Shown: positions 12,883-23,634 of the stretch, in pieces
Layout of the letters: each line of letters begins with the position of its first letter
How positions within the stretch are numbered: the first letter of the stretch is position 1
Origin: Rhynchospora pubera
Lineage: Eukaryota; Streptophyta; Magnoliopsida; Poales; Cyperaceae
Assembly: GCA_028095005.1 (NCBI GenBank)
Contig: JAMFTS010000070.1
Span: forward strand, 1 to 64,000
DNA: 64,000 nucleotides
Direction of reading: 5' to 3'
Notes under the pieces: model-generated
Database searches by the model: none
What the model was told of the DNA's origin: nothing
The model's input: only the letters and a program-made list of their open reading frames with translations
Made by a program: the position numbers and the translations under genes

Positions 12883-13107
12883 CACTACCACATTTTTTAT
12901 TTTTAGCAGCGGTTAAATAAATATATTTAATATCGGCCGGTTGGGAGCAGGCAATGGGGTATTTAAAGTATATAAACAACTGTTGTTAAAGACTAGTTGT
13001 TAAAAACAAGTTTACTTTTTTTATTATTTTAATCGATTTTTAGCAACAGTTATTAGTTAAAGATCAGTGCTAAAGATAGCATCTATATCAGATGGTAATT
13101 GTTAGTG
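12883..13107. mobile_element. CACTA-like non-autonomous fragment
   Basis: The segment begins CACTACCACA and ends TTGTTAGTG, so the termini read CACTA...TAGTG. Inside are repeated motifs such as TTAGCAGCGGTTAAA and GTTGTTAAAGACTAGTTG, like the subterminal GCGGCGGTTA repeats of plant En/Spm (CACTA) elements. It lies within a Myb/SANT-like ORF. No clean 3-bp target-site duplication could be seen, so boundaries are tentative. Confidence 0.4.
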
Positions 13108-13474
13108 ACTAGTAAACTATAAGGGCATTACAGTCTTCTATTTGATCTATATATTACAGCTGTGATTTTGATAGAACAGGTGGGGATTGTAATATAGTTG
13201 TGTGTTGGCATAGTCTTCAAATTCTGGTACTCTAGTACACAAACTGGTACGCGATTACAACAAGCTGGCATTTTTGTTTGGCATTGATCGTGGCACTCTT
13301 AGAAGATACTAAAACTTCAGCTAAAGTAAGAGAAAGGATTGGTCGATTGAATAATGAAGAAAATTGAAGTACAAGCAGCCGAAAGCCCGAAACTAAAAAC
13401 ATGGACTTTCCAGTTTCGCAAAATCGAGCTAGTCTATGTGGACATGATAATATGATATTAATCCTGAATCACTA

Positions 13475-13826
13475 TTGATTAATAAGACGGTTGAAGAAGA
13501 AAGCTCTTCCAAAAAGAAGCAAAACACCAACAAAATAAAGGATGACGAGTCTGCCAACTTTAAGGAATCTTTCAAATCTGTTGTTGATGCAATGAAAAGG
13601 TCAACTACTGAATTGGTCAAGAGTAATCAAAGGCTCCAAATTGCAGAGAACGAGATATGGGCTTATCTGGAAGACCGGAAGAATTACAGCTTCATGAAGA
13701 AGTTAAAAATGATGCATATGTCTATCTCACTGAATCCAGTTAAGTTAGGAGTTTTTTTGGGTGTTCAAGTCAGCCACGCAAGAGAATCCTTCTGAAAATT
13801 CTTAATAATGGTAAGAGTGCTTAGTA
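13475..13826 (+). pseudogene. Myb/SANT-like ORF, C-terminal part (block A)
   Basis: An open frame (13475-13795) carries a lysine/serine-rich linker, a KSVVDAMKRSTTELVKSNQR helix and an EIWAYLED segment. In a shifted frame it continues as YVYLTESS, a stop, and then VRSFFGCSSQPRKRILL up to 13826. This is the standard C-terminus of plant Myb/SANT-like proteins encoded beside Harbinger transposases. The tail is also present in block B (52540-52771). There the 13460-13650 part has been lost between short gatat repeats. Confidence 0.6.
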
Positions 13827-14231
13827 TCGATACATAGTGATAGTTGTAAGATGTATCCACTTTTTTCTGAATATTTTGGTTGTAGGTTGGGTAATATCCC
13901 TTTTTTGTGGATATAAGCAAAGTTGGAATATTAGAAAATTATATATCTATTTTGGTTGTAATTTCTATTTCAGTTGTAAGACATTAATACTAATTTTATC
14001 TATTTTGTTTGTAAGTTCTATTTTGGTTGACTTTTAGAATACCCCTTGATGCATTATTTGACAATAACAGCAAACGTGCAGTACACTTTTAGGCAACGTT
14101 GTACTAAGTATCCATTAGCATGATGAATTAATGTTTTAATTTTGTTGGATGCTGACTATAATTCCATTGCTATTTGAAAAATGAACTGTTTCAGATCAAC
14201 GTTTTTGAAGTGCCAGATATAAGTAAATCAC

Positions 14232-14264
14232 CAGCCTAAGGGCACAATTTAAAAAAAAAAAAAA
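14232..14264 (+). mobile_element. Tiny poly-A retroposon with 17-bp TSD
   Basis: An insert of 33 bp (cagcctaagggcacaattt plus about 14 A residues) is flanked by perfect 17-bp copies of agatataagtaaatcac at 14215-14231 and 14265-14281. Long perfect TSDs plus a poly-A tail are the mark of L1-type target-primed reverse transcription, here aborted after copying only about 20 bp of the template. Confidence 0.8.
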
Positions 14265-14305
14265 AGATATAAGTAAATCACTTATAATGTGCAGATTCCT
14301 TGATT

Positions 14306-14445
14306 CGGGTATTCACCATTTCGTTTTGCTCTCAATATATTATGTTGATTTCTATTTTTATTTTAATTAATATGCATCTCCTGAACACTGTCACATCTTA
14401 ATTCACCATTTCGTTTTGCTCTCAATTACACTGTCACATCTTGTT
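14306..14445 (+). repeat. Local imperfect direct duplication
   Basis: ttcaccatttcgttttgctc occurs near 14312 and again near 14402. cactgtcacatctt occurs near 14386 and again near 14430. Together they show a small tandem duplication of about 90 bp with internal loss. No function is evident. Confidence 0.6.
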
Positions 14446-14910
14446 TCGGTAGGACACACTCAGTCCTAGTTATATGGCCTCCTATATGATCATGCACTGT
14501 AATTTAATTAAGTGGAGATCAGAACACGAATGCCATATATCACGATCAGGGGCAACCAAGAAGTTGAAGGAAGTAATGCGCATATTATTTCTGTTGTAAT
14601 TATAAACTTAATTATGTTTGCATGGTCAAATATTTAGAGCTTCTAAGATAATAATTATGTTTAGAAATTTGAATGTCATTACTGTCTAAAGACTATGTCA
14701 CTTAATTAATCATTTAATTAGATAGTTGATGTTTGACTTATATAAACAATATAAGAGCGTTTTAGAATTTAAAACTTAGAAAAAGAAAGTAAAAAAATAT
14801 GTCTATAAGAGTGTTATTGATAGTTATATGAAAAAGTTTAGATTTTAAGTTTCTCATTTATCTCCACTTATTCCACTAAACCTCATATTAAGAAAACGAT
14901 TCTATCAGAT

Positions 14911-15645
14911 TGGTATCAGAGACGATGACAAGTACCAGTGTTTTGATATTTGGGCACATGTTGCTATCATGTCTTATGAAGAACAACTATGACAACTGGT
15001 GTATCAAAATGCGAGCTCTACTTGGTGCGTAAGAAAGTATGTGAGATAGTCGAGAATAGCAACCATGACCACGCCGAGACGATGATGCTAACGGTTGCTC
15101 AAGCAAGAATATTGAAGGAGAATCACAAGAAGGACAAAACCATTCTTTCCATCATCTTATTATCAAGCGGTTGATGAGTCGGATTTTGAGAAGATTGTCG
15201 GTGTGACATCTTCACATGAGGCGTGGAATATGCTCGAGAAGACGTATAAAGACGCTGATTGAGTGAAGCAAGTGAGGTTGCAGACAATTCGAGGTACATT
15301 TGAGGTCTTCGAAATGAAGGAGACGGAAGGTGTGTCCGAGTACATAAGAAAAGTGCAAACCGTGGTGAATCAACTCAAGAGAAATGGCAAGCCGCATGCT
15401 GATGTTCGAATTATGAAGAAGATACTTCCTTTTGGTTCCGTTTGGATGAGGTGTGGGAATAAGAGAATAAGGGAATAAGAGAATAAATTTATTATAAACA
15501 ATCCAAACTCTTCACAAATTTACATATTTTTCAATACTTTTTTTCACTTCTTCTCTTATTCATCTTATTCACACACCATCCAAATAGAGCCTCATTGAAG
15601 AACGAGTTTGAGAATGTTGTGTGTAATATAAAAAAAAATCAAAAG
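14911..15645 (+). pseudogene. Ty1-Copia gag 5' fragment with tRNA-Met primer-binding site
   Basis: TGGTATCAGAGA at 14911 is the initiator-Met primer-binding site of plant Copia elements, so the sequence just upstream (to about 14907) should be a 5' LTR end. Downstream frames spell the gag start: NNYDNWCIKMRALLGA near 14983, SSHEAWNMLEKTY near 15212, and FEVFEMKETEGVSEYI near 15300. This matches the DUF4219/UBN2-type Copia gag region. Stops and a frameshift break it, and a 158-bp MITE (15434-15591) splits it. The frame resumes at SLKNEFENVVCNI near 15593, after which the similarity ends. No protease, integrase or RT is present. Confidence 0.75.
15434..15591. mobile_element. 158-bp MITE inside the Copia gag fragment
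   Basis: The ends are inverted repeats of roughly 28 bp, with ggttccgtttggatg at the left and the inverse of a ggctctatttggatgg-type end at the right. A gtgtgtgaataag-type segment lies inside each. The Copia gag frame continues on both sides, which proves insertion. An internal aatccaaactcttcacaaa string is shared with the 42719-42819 MITE, so the two belong to one family. Confidence 0.75.
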
Positions 15646-16261
15646 ACTTGGGTTGAAGCAAACAAAATTTCTTTAATCTCTAATTCAGTAAACGGTTTAT
15701 TCAGATTCGCTATATTTTCGTTGGACAAATTAGTGCTTCCCAATTAAAAATTTGCATTAGAAGATACCAAATATCCCTTCAACACCAAACAATTTTTTGC
15801 AATAGTCAATAATATTCTAATATTTTTTAAGAAACGAAATCGTGATATTGATTGATCTCTCACCGACACCCCTCTTGAAACAATGTCCTCTGCACGGTAT
15901 GGTTCATCCGAACTGTCCAATCAATATTGGATTGCGTGATTAATATTGGATCCATACGAATTAGGGTTGAAAACAGATCGGATAAATTCCGATCCAATCT
16001 GCATCCGTATCTGAAAAATAATGAATCCGGATATTTATATCTGAATCCGTTCGGATGCGGATGCGGCTGCTACGCATATTTTTAAATGTATACGAATATG
16101 AGAATGCAAATGGACGCAGATAAAGGATAAATATTTGGATCCTAAAAAATGTACAACGCAGATATCCGAATTTCCCCTTTGCCTCTAGGAATCGAGCCCA
16201 ATGGGCCAATTATTAAGCGACAGCCCATGCCACTGCACAATACAACATCTTTGTGTATGGC

Positions 16262-16930
16262 TAGGGCTGAAAACGGTAGCCGTTTCAATCGTTCTTTCGT
16301 TTCATTTCGTCCGGAACTGAACGATAACGGATAAGGATTTCAGTTTCGTTTAAGGAACGGAACAACCAACGTAAATAGAAATATTGTTTCGTCTCAGAAC
16401 GGAACGATTAGTGAAATTGGTAGGTTTCGTGGTCGTTTATTTCGCGCATTTCGTCTAAAATTTTTTTTTATGGTTTTATTATTAGATTGCAGAGGACCTC
16501 AGCAGAGAGATCGAGGAAGAAATGAGTAAAATTAGATTTCTGCAACGTCGCTCCGTCATTTCTCCGCCGAACACAGTTACATCTATATCTCTCGCCTCTG
16601 CACCACCGAGTACAATCGCCGTCGAGAGCAAGAGGTGATTATAGTGCCTCCTCTCCCTTTCCCGCGTGACCTAACCTGTCATTTCTTTATCTCTGTTTCA
16701 TACAAAATGCAGAATAATTTATTTTCTTACATCTTAATAAAATGCAAAATAGTTAGGTAGTCAAAGACGGTTATAACCGTTTTGATCGTTCCCATCAACG
16801 AAACAATCAACGCAACATGCGTTAAACGGATGCAACAGTCAATGCAATAAGTATAAAAATTTCGTGCATCAATGCAACGGTTAACGAAAATGACCACTTG
16901 CGTGGTCGTTTTCCACGTTATGCACCCCTA
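16262..16930. mobile_element. Nested 669-bp hAT-type element, perfect 8-bp TSD
   Basis: The element begins TAGGGCTGAAAACGG, ends ...GCACCCCTA, and is flanked by perfect copies of tgtatggc (16254-16261 and 16931-16938). The 8-bp TSD and short TAGGGSTG inverted ends identify a hAT element. Both halves are full of AACGG/CGTTTCG motifs that may bind transposase. No coding capacity is visible. It lies inside the older hAT at 15962-17942. Confidence 0.88.
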
Positions 16931-17037
16931 TGTATGGCTGCATAACGTCTAAAACGACCACGAAAACGGTCGATTTCGTTAAAAACTGCAGATGACAGTA
17001 ATCAATTTCCATAGTGTTATGTATATATATATATATA

Positions 17038-17438
17038 GAGTTTAGCTACGGTGAGTCGCGACTCACGGACCCTTCGGTGAGTCGCGACCAAAACTCCTAG
17101 ATCTAGATCAAAATGACCGATCCAAACCGTTCAATATGATCTCCCTATTGAAATCTCCATGTAGACCAAATTTTTCATTTTTTCGAAAATTTTAAGTATT
17201 TTTTTGAAATTTTAGAAAATCGTTAATCTAATTGGTTCTGAACCATTCAAAAACATCAGTTTTTAAAAATCCGAAAAAAATACTTAAAAATTTCGAAAAA
17301 ATAAAAAATTTGACTTGCACGGAGATTTCAATAGGGAGATCATATTGGACGGTTTGGATCGGTCATTTTTATCTAGATCTAGGAGTTTTGGTCGCGACTC
17401 ACCGGAGGGTCCGTGAGTCGCGACTCACCGTAGCTAAA

Positions 17439-17441
<3 letters not shown>
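17038..17441. mobile_element. 404-bp foldback element with about 180-bp arms
   Basis: The left half (17038-~17225) is repeated in inverted form as the right half (~17255-17441) with only a few mismatches. Both ends read gagtttagctacggtgagtc towards the inside. Each arm also holds the smaller palindrome gtgagtcgcgactcac. The element sits in a (TA)n tract, so its target duplication cannot be read. A transcript would fold into one long hairpin. Confidence 0.88.

Positions 17442-17523
<82 letters not shown>
17442..17523. repeat. (TA)n microsatellite
   Basis: About 40 uninterrupted TA dinucleotides adjoin the foldback element. The left end of that element also abuts a shorter (TA)n at 17021-17036, which suggests insertion into an AT tract. 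Confidence 0.98.
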
Positions 17524-17524
<1 letters not shown>

Positions 17525-18170
17525 TGGTTCGAGTATCTAGAGATAATAAATAATGATTAATGTTAGTCAATTTTTATTACGGATTATATGGTACAATTAA
17601 TAGAGATAATAAATAATGTTTAATGTTAATAATAATATTATTAATTTATGTTATACATATTTCATATTGCTTTTGATAAAATATTATAACGAGATTATAA
17701 TTTTGCTACTTTAGTTTATTTCTATTTGTTTGTTAATTTACAGATATTTGCTAAATTATCTGAAATATATTTGTATTCGTATTCGTATCCGACAATATTA
17801 AATTCGTATTCGTATCTGTTTAACATTCAAACCGTATCCGTATCCGAACATATCTGTATTCGTATTCGTATCCGAAAAAAAATATAGATGCGGATATAAT
17901 TTGACCACTGTCCCATCCGTATCCGGTCAGTTTTCATCCCTACATACGATACGTAAATTTCAATCGGCGAAATTTTATCAAACGGTTCTTGAGAGTTGAG
18001 AATCACTGCAGTGCACTAATATTTATTTGGCACTAACCTGTCGGAATCATATCCTCTGCTGCAGACCTAAAAAACGTACCCATCCGTTAGATATAGATCT
18101 AAAGGCGCGAGAGACTGCATTCTTCCCCGATTCCATTTATTAAAATAATAATAAAAAAAAACAGTATCCT

Positions 18171-18300
18171 CGCAAGTCTCCTCCGAAAAAAAACCTAGAT
18201 TGAGAGAGAAATAGAAAGAAAGAGAAAGCGAGAGAGCAGTAGCCATCTAATCCCTAGCCAACTTCCGACGGCTTCGATTTCGTAAATCGAGTTCGACTTG
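18171..18300 (+). other. Possible orphan 5'UTR exon
   Basis: A purine-rich leader-like stretch (gagagagaaatagaaag and similar) ends in a good donor site, ACTTG|GTAAGTTTG, at 18300-18301. No start codon or downstream exon could be tied to it, and the next 450 bp hold only short frames. It could be the promoter-proximal remnant of a lost gene. Confidence 0.25.
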
Positions 18301-18774
18301 GTAAGTTTGTTCTCTTCCTGTGATTATTGACTCAAAGGTCTGTTGTACCTTCTCTTTCAAAATTTGATATGATGCCAATGCTGCGCAAAACACAAAGGTG
18401 AAGCATATGCTGCTCACGAATCATGATACACGAGAAATTTGCTTCATTGCTATCGTTTCTCTTCATACTTCATTATAAGTGCATAAAAGTGGTGGTGGAT
18501 CTTTCTAATCTAAAAGAGAAGTACCCCCTCTACTCTTTTGTGACCTCACAATTGAGGAAAAATGGACGATACAGTTTACTGACAATTCAATTTTTTCTTA
18601 AATTAGCATACAAACGCTGCTGATTTACTCTTAAATCACCGTTCCACTACTTCAATTAATTTTGACAGAAACAGTTTACTGACAATTCAATTCCACTACA
18701 GTTTGCTAACTTTGGATTTACTCATTTTGAACATACAGGTTACTGCACAATTCCATAATATGTATGAGGCAAAG

Positions 18775-18958
18775 CCTGGTGTTATAAGCAACTCCTTTTG
18801 ATCACATATCTCTGTGACCGTGCTTCTGGGATTAATACCGAAGGTACCATAAAGTGAATTCATGAGAATCTTCTAGACAAAACGCCTAGATGACCTTGAT
18901 TCTTAGCTAGTGGCCTAGCACGTTTAAGAAAGAAACCAGCAGGTTTTGCCGCCAATTC
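18775..18958 (-). pseudogene. Relic of a B-family DNA polymerase (mitochondrial linear-plasmid type)
   Basis: On the minus strand one frame reads KILMNSLYGTFGIN and then STVTEICDQKE. The KxxxNSLYG string is motif B of family-B DNA polymerases. The NSLYGRFGIN-like wording is that of the protein-primed polymerases of plant mitochondrial linear plasmids and their nuclear copies. A shifted frame just upstream gives FLKRARPLAKNQG, which fits the same region. A stop and a frameshift make it dead. The relic ends about 430 bp upstream of the AP3M start codon. It most likely reached the nucleus from a mitochondrial plasmid. Confidence 0.65.
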
Positions 18959-19264
18959 AATTTTGCAGTTAGGTACATAATCCTTTACTCATTGATGTGA
19001 TTACCTTGCAGAGAGATTCTGACGGAAATTCGATTGAAAGGAATTGGGGAAAAGGGCAGTCTGTCGAGCAGGGCTGGGAAGTGCGATTTTATTGTTTTTT
19101 CCGTCCGCACCATTAGATTGATATCCAACTAATTGGATCCAAGTTCTCCCCTTAGTTCTGCAGAGCTCATGATTCCCTAACCCGCCAGTTAGCAGTCTTG
19201 CATCTTCGCCTCCGGCCTCTATCAATTCATCCTCTCTCACTCCCTCCGTGCCTTCTCCCAAACT

Positions 19265-19387
19265 CGTCTACAGATCGCCTAGCCTCGCCTCGTCTCAAAT
19301 CGAAGAAAGAAAGAAGAAAGAGATCACGGACCGACTGTCGACTGACTGACTCAACGAAAGAAATTGAATCAAATTGAATAATCGAAG
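19265..19387 (+). promoter_or_regulatory. AP3M: AP3M 5' leader
   Basis: A purine-rich leader (gaagaaagaaagaagaaag) runs directly into the ATG at 19388, with no upstream ATG in the last 100 bp. No clear TATA box was found, as is common for housekeeping plant genes. Promoter sequence probably extends into the CT-rich stretch at 19190-19265. Confidence 0.4.
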
Positions 19388-21843
19388 ATGCAGCAGTTGC
19401 AATGCATTTTTCTCCTCTCGGAATCCTCCGGGTCGGTAATTTTCAAAGACACATCCTTCTTTTCTCTCTTTACCTCTATTTCAATTTCAATTTCAATTCT
19501 ATCTGACTTTGATTTTGATGAATGGGTGGATTCAATTCAATTCAATTTTGTTTTTATTGGGATTGGGAAATGAAGAGAGGTGATGGTGGAGAAGCAGACG
19601 ACTGGCCACCACGTCGACCGCTCCATCTGTGCTTGGTTCTGGCATCAATACAACCACCATCGTAATAATGATCAGATGTCTGTTGTTACCTCTCCTACCC
19701 ATTACTTGTTCCCTCTCATCCGCCATGGTATCATCTTCCTCGCCTGCACCCAGCTCGAGCTGCCTCCCTTGCTGCCCATTGAGTTCCTTTCTCGCTTCGC
19801 TGACATTTTATCCGATTATCTCTGTGCTGGTTCTGGTGCTGGTGCTACTCTCAACGAGGACATTGTCAAGGACAACTTCGTCATTGTCTATGAGGTACTC
19901 GATGAGATGATGGACAATGGCTTCCCCCTTACCACTGAGCCCAATCTCCTCAAGGATATCGTCCTCCCTCCCAACCTTGTCACCAAGGTTCTTCATGCCG
20001 TCACCGGCAATTCCTCCCCTTCTGTCGGCCCCACTCTCCCCCATGCTGCTGCCTCTACTGTCCCCTGGCGTTCCACCCACCCCAAGACCACCACCAACGA
20101 GGTCTATGTCAACCTCGTTGAACAACTCGATGCCTCTGTCAACCGGTCCGTCTTCTCTACTATTTCTTTCTCATTTTTTTTTAATGAATATTGGTGTAGT
20201 GGTATGATGCTTCTTATTGCCGTATGATGCAGGGATGGTAACTTGAGGAGGTGCCAAGTGTATGGTGAAATACAGGTTAATTCAAGCCTGCCAGGATTCC
20301 CTGATTTGACCCTCTCATTTACAAATCCATCGCTGCTGAATGATGTCAGGTTCCACCCATGTGTCCGATTCAGGCCGTGGGAATCAAGTCAGGTTTTATC
20401 TTTTGTCCCTCCTGATGGCCACTTCAAGCTCATGACCTACAGGTTTCGTCTTTTCTATTACAAATGAAATCCAGTTATCTCTTTCTTTCTAATCATATCA
20501 TTTGTTGAATGTTACATTAGACGGTTTAAATTGATGTCAAATTTGATTGCATTGAGGATTACTTTCTTATTGGAGTCAATGGTTCAAAATTGAGGAACTT
20601 TTTGGTCTAATGAGGAAATCAATTTGTACGATATGAGTTCAATTCTGTTTTACTTGATCTTTACTGTGTTAGAAGACTTGCACTGTTATTGTGCTAAGAG
20701 CTATGATTTGTAGCAGACATTACAGAAAGTTTCTCGTTCAATGCTTCACACTCCTTTCCCTTTGAGTGTGTGTGTATGCATGTACCTTCTTGATCTCGGC
20801 CTCGTTTTCTTGTAAGGGAATCTGTATCTTAGCATTAAAGCATGCATAGCACAACGCAACTGGAGAAAATAATGCTGCACTTAGCTAAAGGACTTCCAAA
20901 ATATTATAAAATTTTTTGTAAGCTTTTTTACTGGTATACTTCCTCTAAGGGGAGTTAATTGTGTTTTCCATACATCTTACACTTGTTGACAATAATCTGA
21001 GTCCCATTTTTCTTAATTCATTTTTATCATCAGGGTAAAGGAACTAAAGAAGATACCAATATATGTGAAGCCGCAATTGACATCTGATTCTGGGAATTGC
21101 CGGATTTCTGCTTTGGTAGGAGTCAGAAATGATCCTGGGAAGACTATCGACTCCATAATTGTGGAGTTTCAGTTGCCACCTTGCATCACATCAGCTGATC
21201 TGACTTCTAATCATGGCACTGTGGACATTCTAGCTGATAAGGTTGGCTTTCCTACAAACCCATTTATGATTTGATCATTTAGTAGAATTTCAAACCTGAC
21301 CAGTACATACTGGTACTGAACCATGTCAGTATGATATGGAAGTGCAGTGGAACATATTGCTAGCCGTTGGGTAATAATGTTATACATCATTCTATCAAGT
21401 TTTACCTTTTTAACTGCAGAATTAAGTTATGAAATTAATTGCGGAAGGCTGGTACATAACTACATACTGATCCTGGCAGTACAGAAGGCTGGATGAGGCC
21501 ACAATTATAACATTCCTAATATGAAGAGATGTACATACCAGTAATCTACCATTCTGTTTAATTTTTATCATGTCGTCTTACTTTTGATAATTCGTAGACT
21601 TGCAGATGGTCAATTGGTCAAATTCCAAAAGACAAATTGCCTTCCCTGTCAGGAAATTTGGTACTGGAGCCTGGTCTTGACCGGTTGCATGTGGCCCCCA
21701 CCTTCCAAGTTAGATTCAAGATAATGGGGATTGCCATGTCAGGCTTGCAGATAGACAAGCTGGACGTCAAAAACATGCCCGCTAACCCGTACAAGGGCTT
21801 CCGGGCCCAAACTCAAGCTGGGGATTATGAATTCAGGTCCTAG
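19388..21843 (+). CDS. AP3M: AP-3 complex subunit mu
   Basis: This gene encodes the medium (mu) subunit of the AP-3 adaptor. The complex sorts cargo from Golgi/endosomal membranes to the vacuole, and its mu subunit reads Tyr-based sorting signals. Five exons fit in one frame: 19388-19435, 19580-20145, 20233-20442, 21034-21241 and 21598-21843. All have GT..AG introns, giving 425 residues (Arabidopsis AP3M is about 415). Residues 1-~140 form the longin-like domain (QCIFLLSE, VDRSICAWFW, SPTHYLF). From about residue 210 comes the mu-homology domain (GFPDLTLSF, FVPPDGHFKLMTYR, SDSGNCRISALVG, SSNHGTVDIL-like, CRWSIGQIPKDK, KIMGIAMSGL). The exon 1 donor is chosen as TCG|GTAATT. An alternative at 19432 would change only a residue or two. 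A fragment of exon 2 recurs at 58588-58857. I see no break in the frame. Confidence 0.95.
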
Positions 21844-21975
21844 GGTTCTTTTGTTTAATTAATTTTGATTTTGATTCATGGAATTTTCAATTATACTTGT
21901 GTGCTGTCATTATTTAACATGATAGTGAGACAGCTTAGCTGTCATCTCACTTAGTTGAATTATCGATTACAAGTA

Positions 21976-21984
21976 TAATAAAAT
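21976..21984 (+). terminator. AP3M: Putative AP3M polyadenylation signal
   Basis: ataataaaa lies about 135 bp after the AP3M stop codon, within an AT-rich 3' flank. It is an AATAAA-type signal at a plausible distance. Confidence 0.4.
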
Positions 21985-22157
21985 CAAGGGCTTATTATTT
22001 GAAATTTACATTATTTGTGGTTAAAAGGTTTTGATCATCTAGGTACATCAAGTTTTGTAACTACTGGATTTCCTTCTCGAAGGAAAAATAACTATGAAGT
22101 TTCTCTAAAGATAAAAAGTTTCAATTTTAACTCATGCACTCTCCTTGTCGTCGGTAA

Positions 22158-22201
22158 AATAATAATAATAATAATAATAAATAAATAAATAAATAAATAA
22201 G
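22158..22201. repeat. (AAT)n(AAAT)n microsatellite
   Basis: A run of aat units passes into aaat units. It is a simple sequence repeat downstream of AP3M. Confidence 0.95.
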
Positions 22202-22470
22202 AAAGAAGAGATGTCAATGCCTGCTTAGTTTGAGCTGTTTGGCAAAACAGAGAAAATAGAGCAACCTTAAATTTCCCCAAGTAGGAAGTGGATACGAGAA
22301 TTCGTCATGTAATCAAATCAACATGGGGGAATTATTGACGCAATTTACTGCTGGTCATAAGTAATATTTAAATCATTATGGAAGTATTTTTCGGAAATAG
22401 CCAAAATGGGATTAATTATTTGGATGCTAACCAAGGAGGAAGCGCAAATAATGGGAAGTAATAATGCAAT

Positions 22471-23151
22471 CGGAATTGTTTAGGATCATCTAAGATTCTA
22501 TCATCCCCGTCACCTCACGCGTATGATGCAACTAACTCCTCTCTCCTCACGCGTACGCTGTCCCCTCTCCCCCCTCCTCCCTTCCACGTACGCTGTCCTC
22601 CCCTCCCCCTCCTCACTCCCACATACACCGTTCCCCCCTTGCACCCTTTCCCTTCCTCCTACACACTTCATAACTGTTGAAGTTAATATATTTAAAATGT
22701 TGAAGTTAATATCGTAAGTTCGTAACTGTTGAAGTTAATATATATAACTGTTATACTAAACTTGTTGCAGAGGTGAAATAAAACCAAGGTTTATCTTTCT
22801 GTTATTAATTTTAACCGTTACAATATTACCTTCAACATTTAAATATATTAACTTCAACATTTACGATATTAATTCCAACAATTATCTATTTAATTTCAAC
22901 AATTACGATATTAACTTCAACAATTATCTAGTTATGAAGTGTGAGGGAGGGGGAGGGGGAGGGGTGGGGGGACGGACAGCGTACGCAGGGGGGAGGGAGA
23001 GGGGGGGGGGGGGGAAATAGCGTACCCAGGAGGAAGAGTGTCGGATTTCTAGAAAAAGAAAACTCTTGAGAGGGATGATTTCCAAAAATAGAAAGAGATT
23101 ACTGGAGATGACGGGGATGATGGATTTTGGGAATGATCCTTATCATTCCCG
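22471..23151. mobile_element. 681-bp MULE-type MITE, perfect 9-bp TSD
   Basis: The ends form an imperfect inverted repeat (cggaattgtttaggatc at the left, inverse cgggaatgataaggatc at the right). A CATCATCCCCGTCA-type block follows inside each arm. Perfect 9-bp duplications taatgcaat lie at 22462-22470 and 23152-23160, as expected for Mutator-like elements. The interior has a pyrimidine-rich left part, repeats of aacttcaacaattacgatatt and a G-rich right part. There is no transposase. A second family member is at 38059-38837. Confidence 0.85.
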
Positions 23152-23634
23152 TAATGCAATTGGAAAGCATAACTTTTGTTCTACTTAGTAATGAATAATA
23201 ACACCAAAACATGCAAACTAATTAACTATAATGTATAGTTGTCATAACTCATAAGCGAATAAGTATGTTGGTGGGTGAAGTGGTCGCAAATGCAGGCGTT
23301 TCTCCGGTGACCTTTTGCACTTATTTTGCGATTCTCTCATTTCATTTCAGTTTTAAGTTATTACATAACAACACTATACCTTTACTATCTTGGCGTATAA
23401 TAAGATATGAAATTTATGCAAAATAATTATCTATGTGCGATCGCTGATAACCACACACTTGACAGAGTGAATGACTCAATGTGCTTGCAAGTTTTCTTTT
23501 TTCTTTTTTTATTTTCCTTGGAAGTTTGTTCCAGAATAAATAGATGACTATAAAGAAAAAAAAACAAAAAAAAATTTATTAAAATAGTATTGGGCTACTT
23601 GCAATCAAATTATGTGGACTGTATTATACATACA

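Larger units (their letters stand above)
1..14035 (+). repeat. Segmental duplication, unit 1 block A
   Basis: This block is collinear, in the same orientation, with 40677-52881. Matching landmarks are 1-360 with 40677-41040, 4235-4330 with 41075-41165, 5270-6900 with 41170-42715, 6905-6988 with 51720-51810, 10559-11245 with 51830-52500 and 13366-14032 with 52501-52881. Block A alone carries the LINE (389-4221), the TIR element (4336-5263), the solo LTR (6994-10553) and the Harbinger-type stretch at about 11246-13365. The copy already begins at base 1, so the left boundary of the duplicated unit lies outside the window. Between insertions I see no intact gene in it. Identity looks high by eye, but I could not compute it. 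Confidence 0.9.
15962..17942. mobile_element. Non-autonomous hAT element with nested insertions
   Basis: The ends are TAGGGTTGAAAAC at 15962 and the inverse GTTTTCATCCCTA ending at 17942. Both arms are rich in ATCCG/CGGAT motifs (15985-16070 and 17780-17935), a typical hAT subterminal pattern. The flanks are catacgaat at the left and catacgat at the right, an 8-bp target-site duplication with one extra base. No transposase is recognisable. The element has since taken in a second hAT (16262-16930), a foldback element (17038-17441) and a (TA)n tract. Confidence 0.75.

Noticed and set aside
17232..17570. Open frames on both strands rich in Tyr-Ile repeats
   Set aside because: They are translations of the (TA)n tract and the foldback arms, with no protein character outside them.
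19629..20207. Long overlapping frames in AP3M exon 2 on both strands
   Set aside because: They are shadow frames of the GC-rich exon. The AP3M frame explains the conservation.
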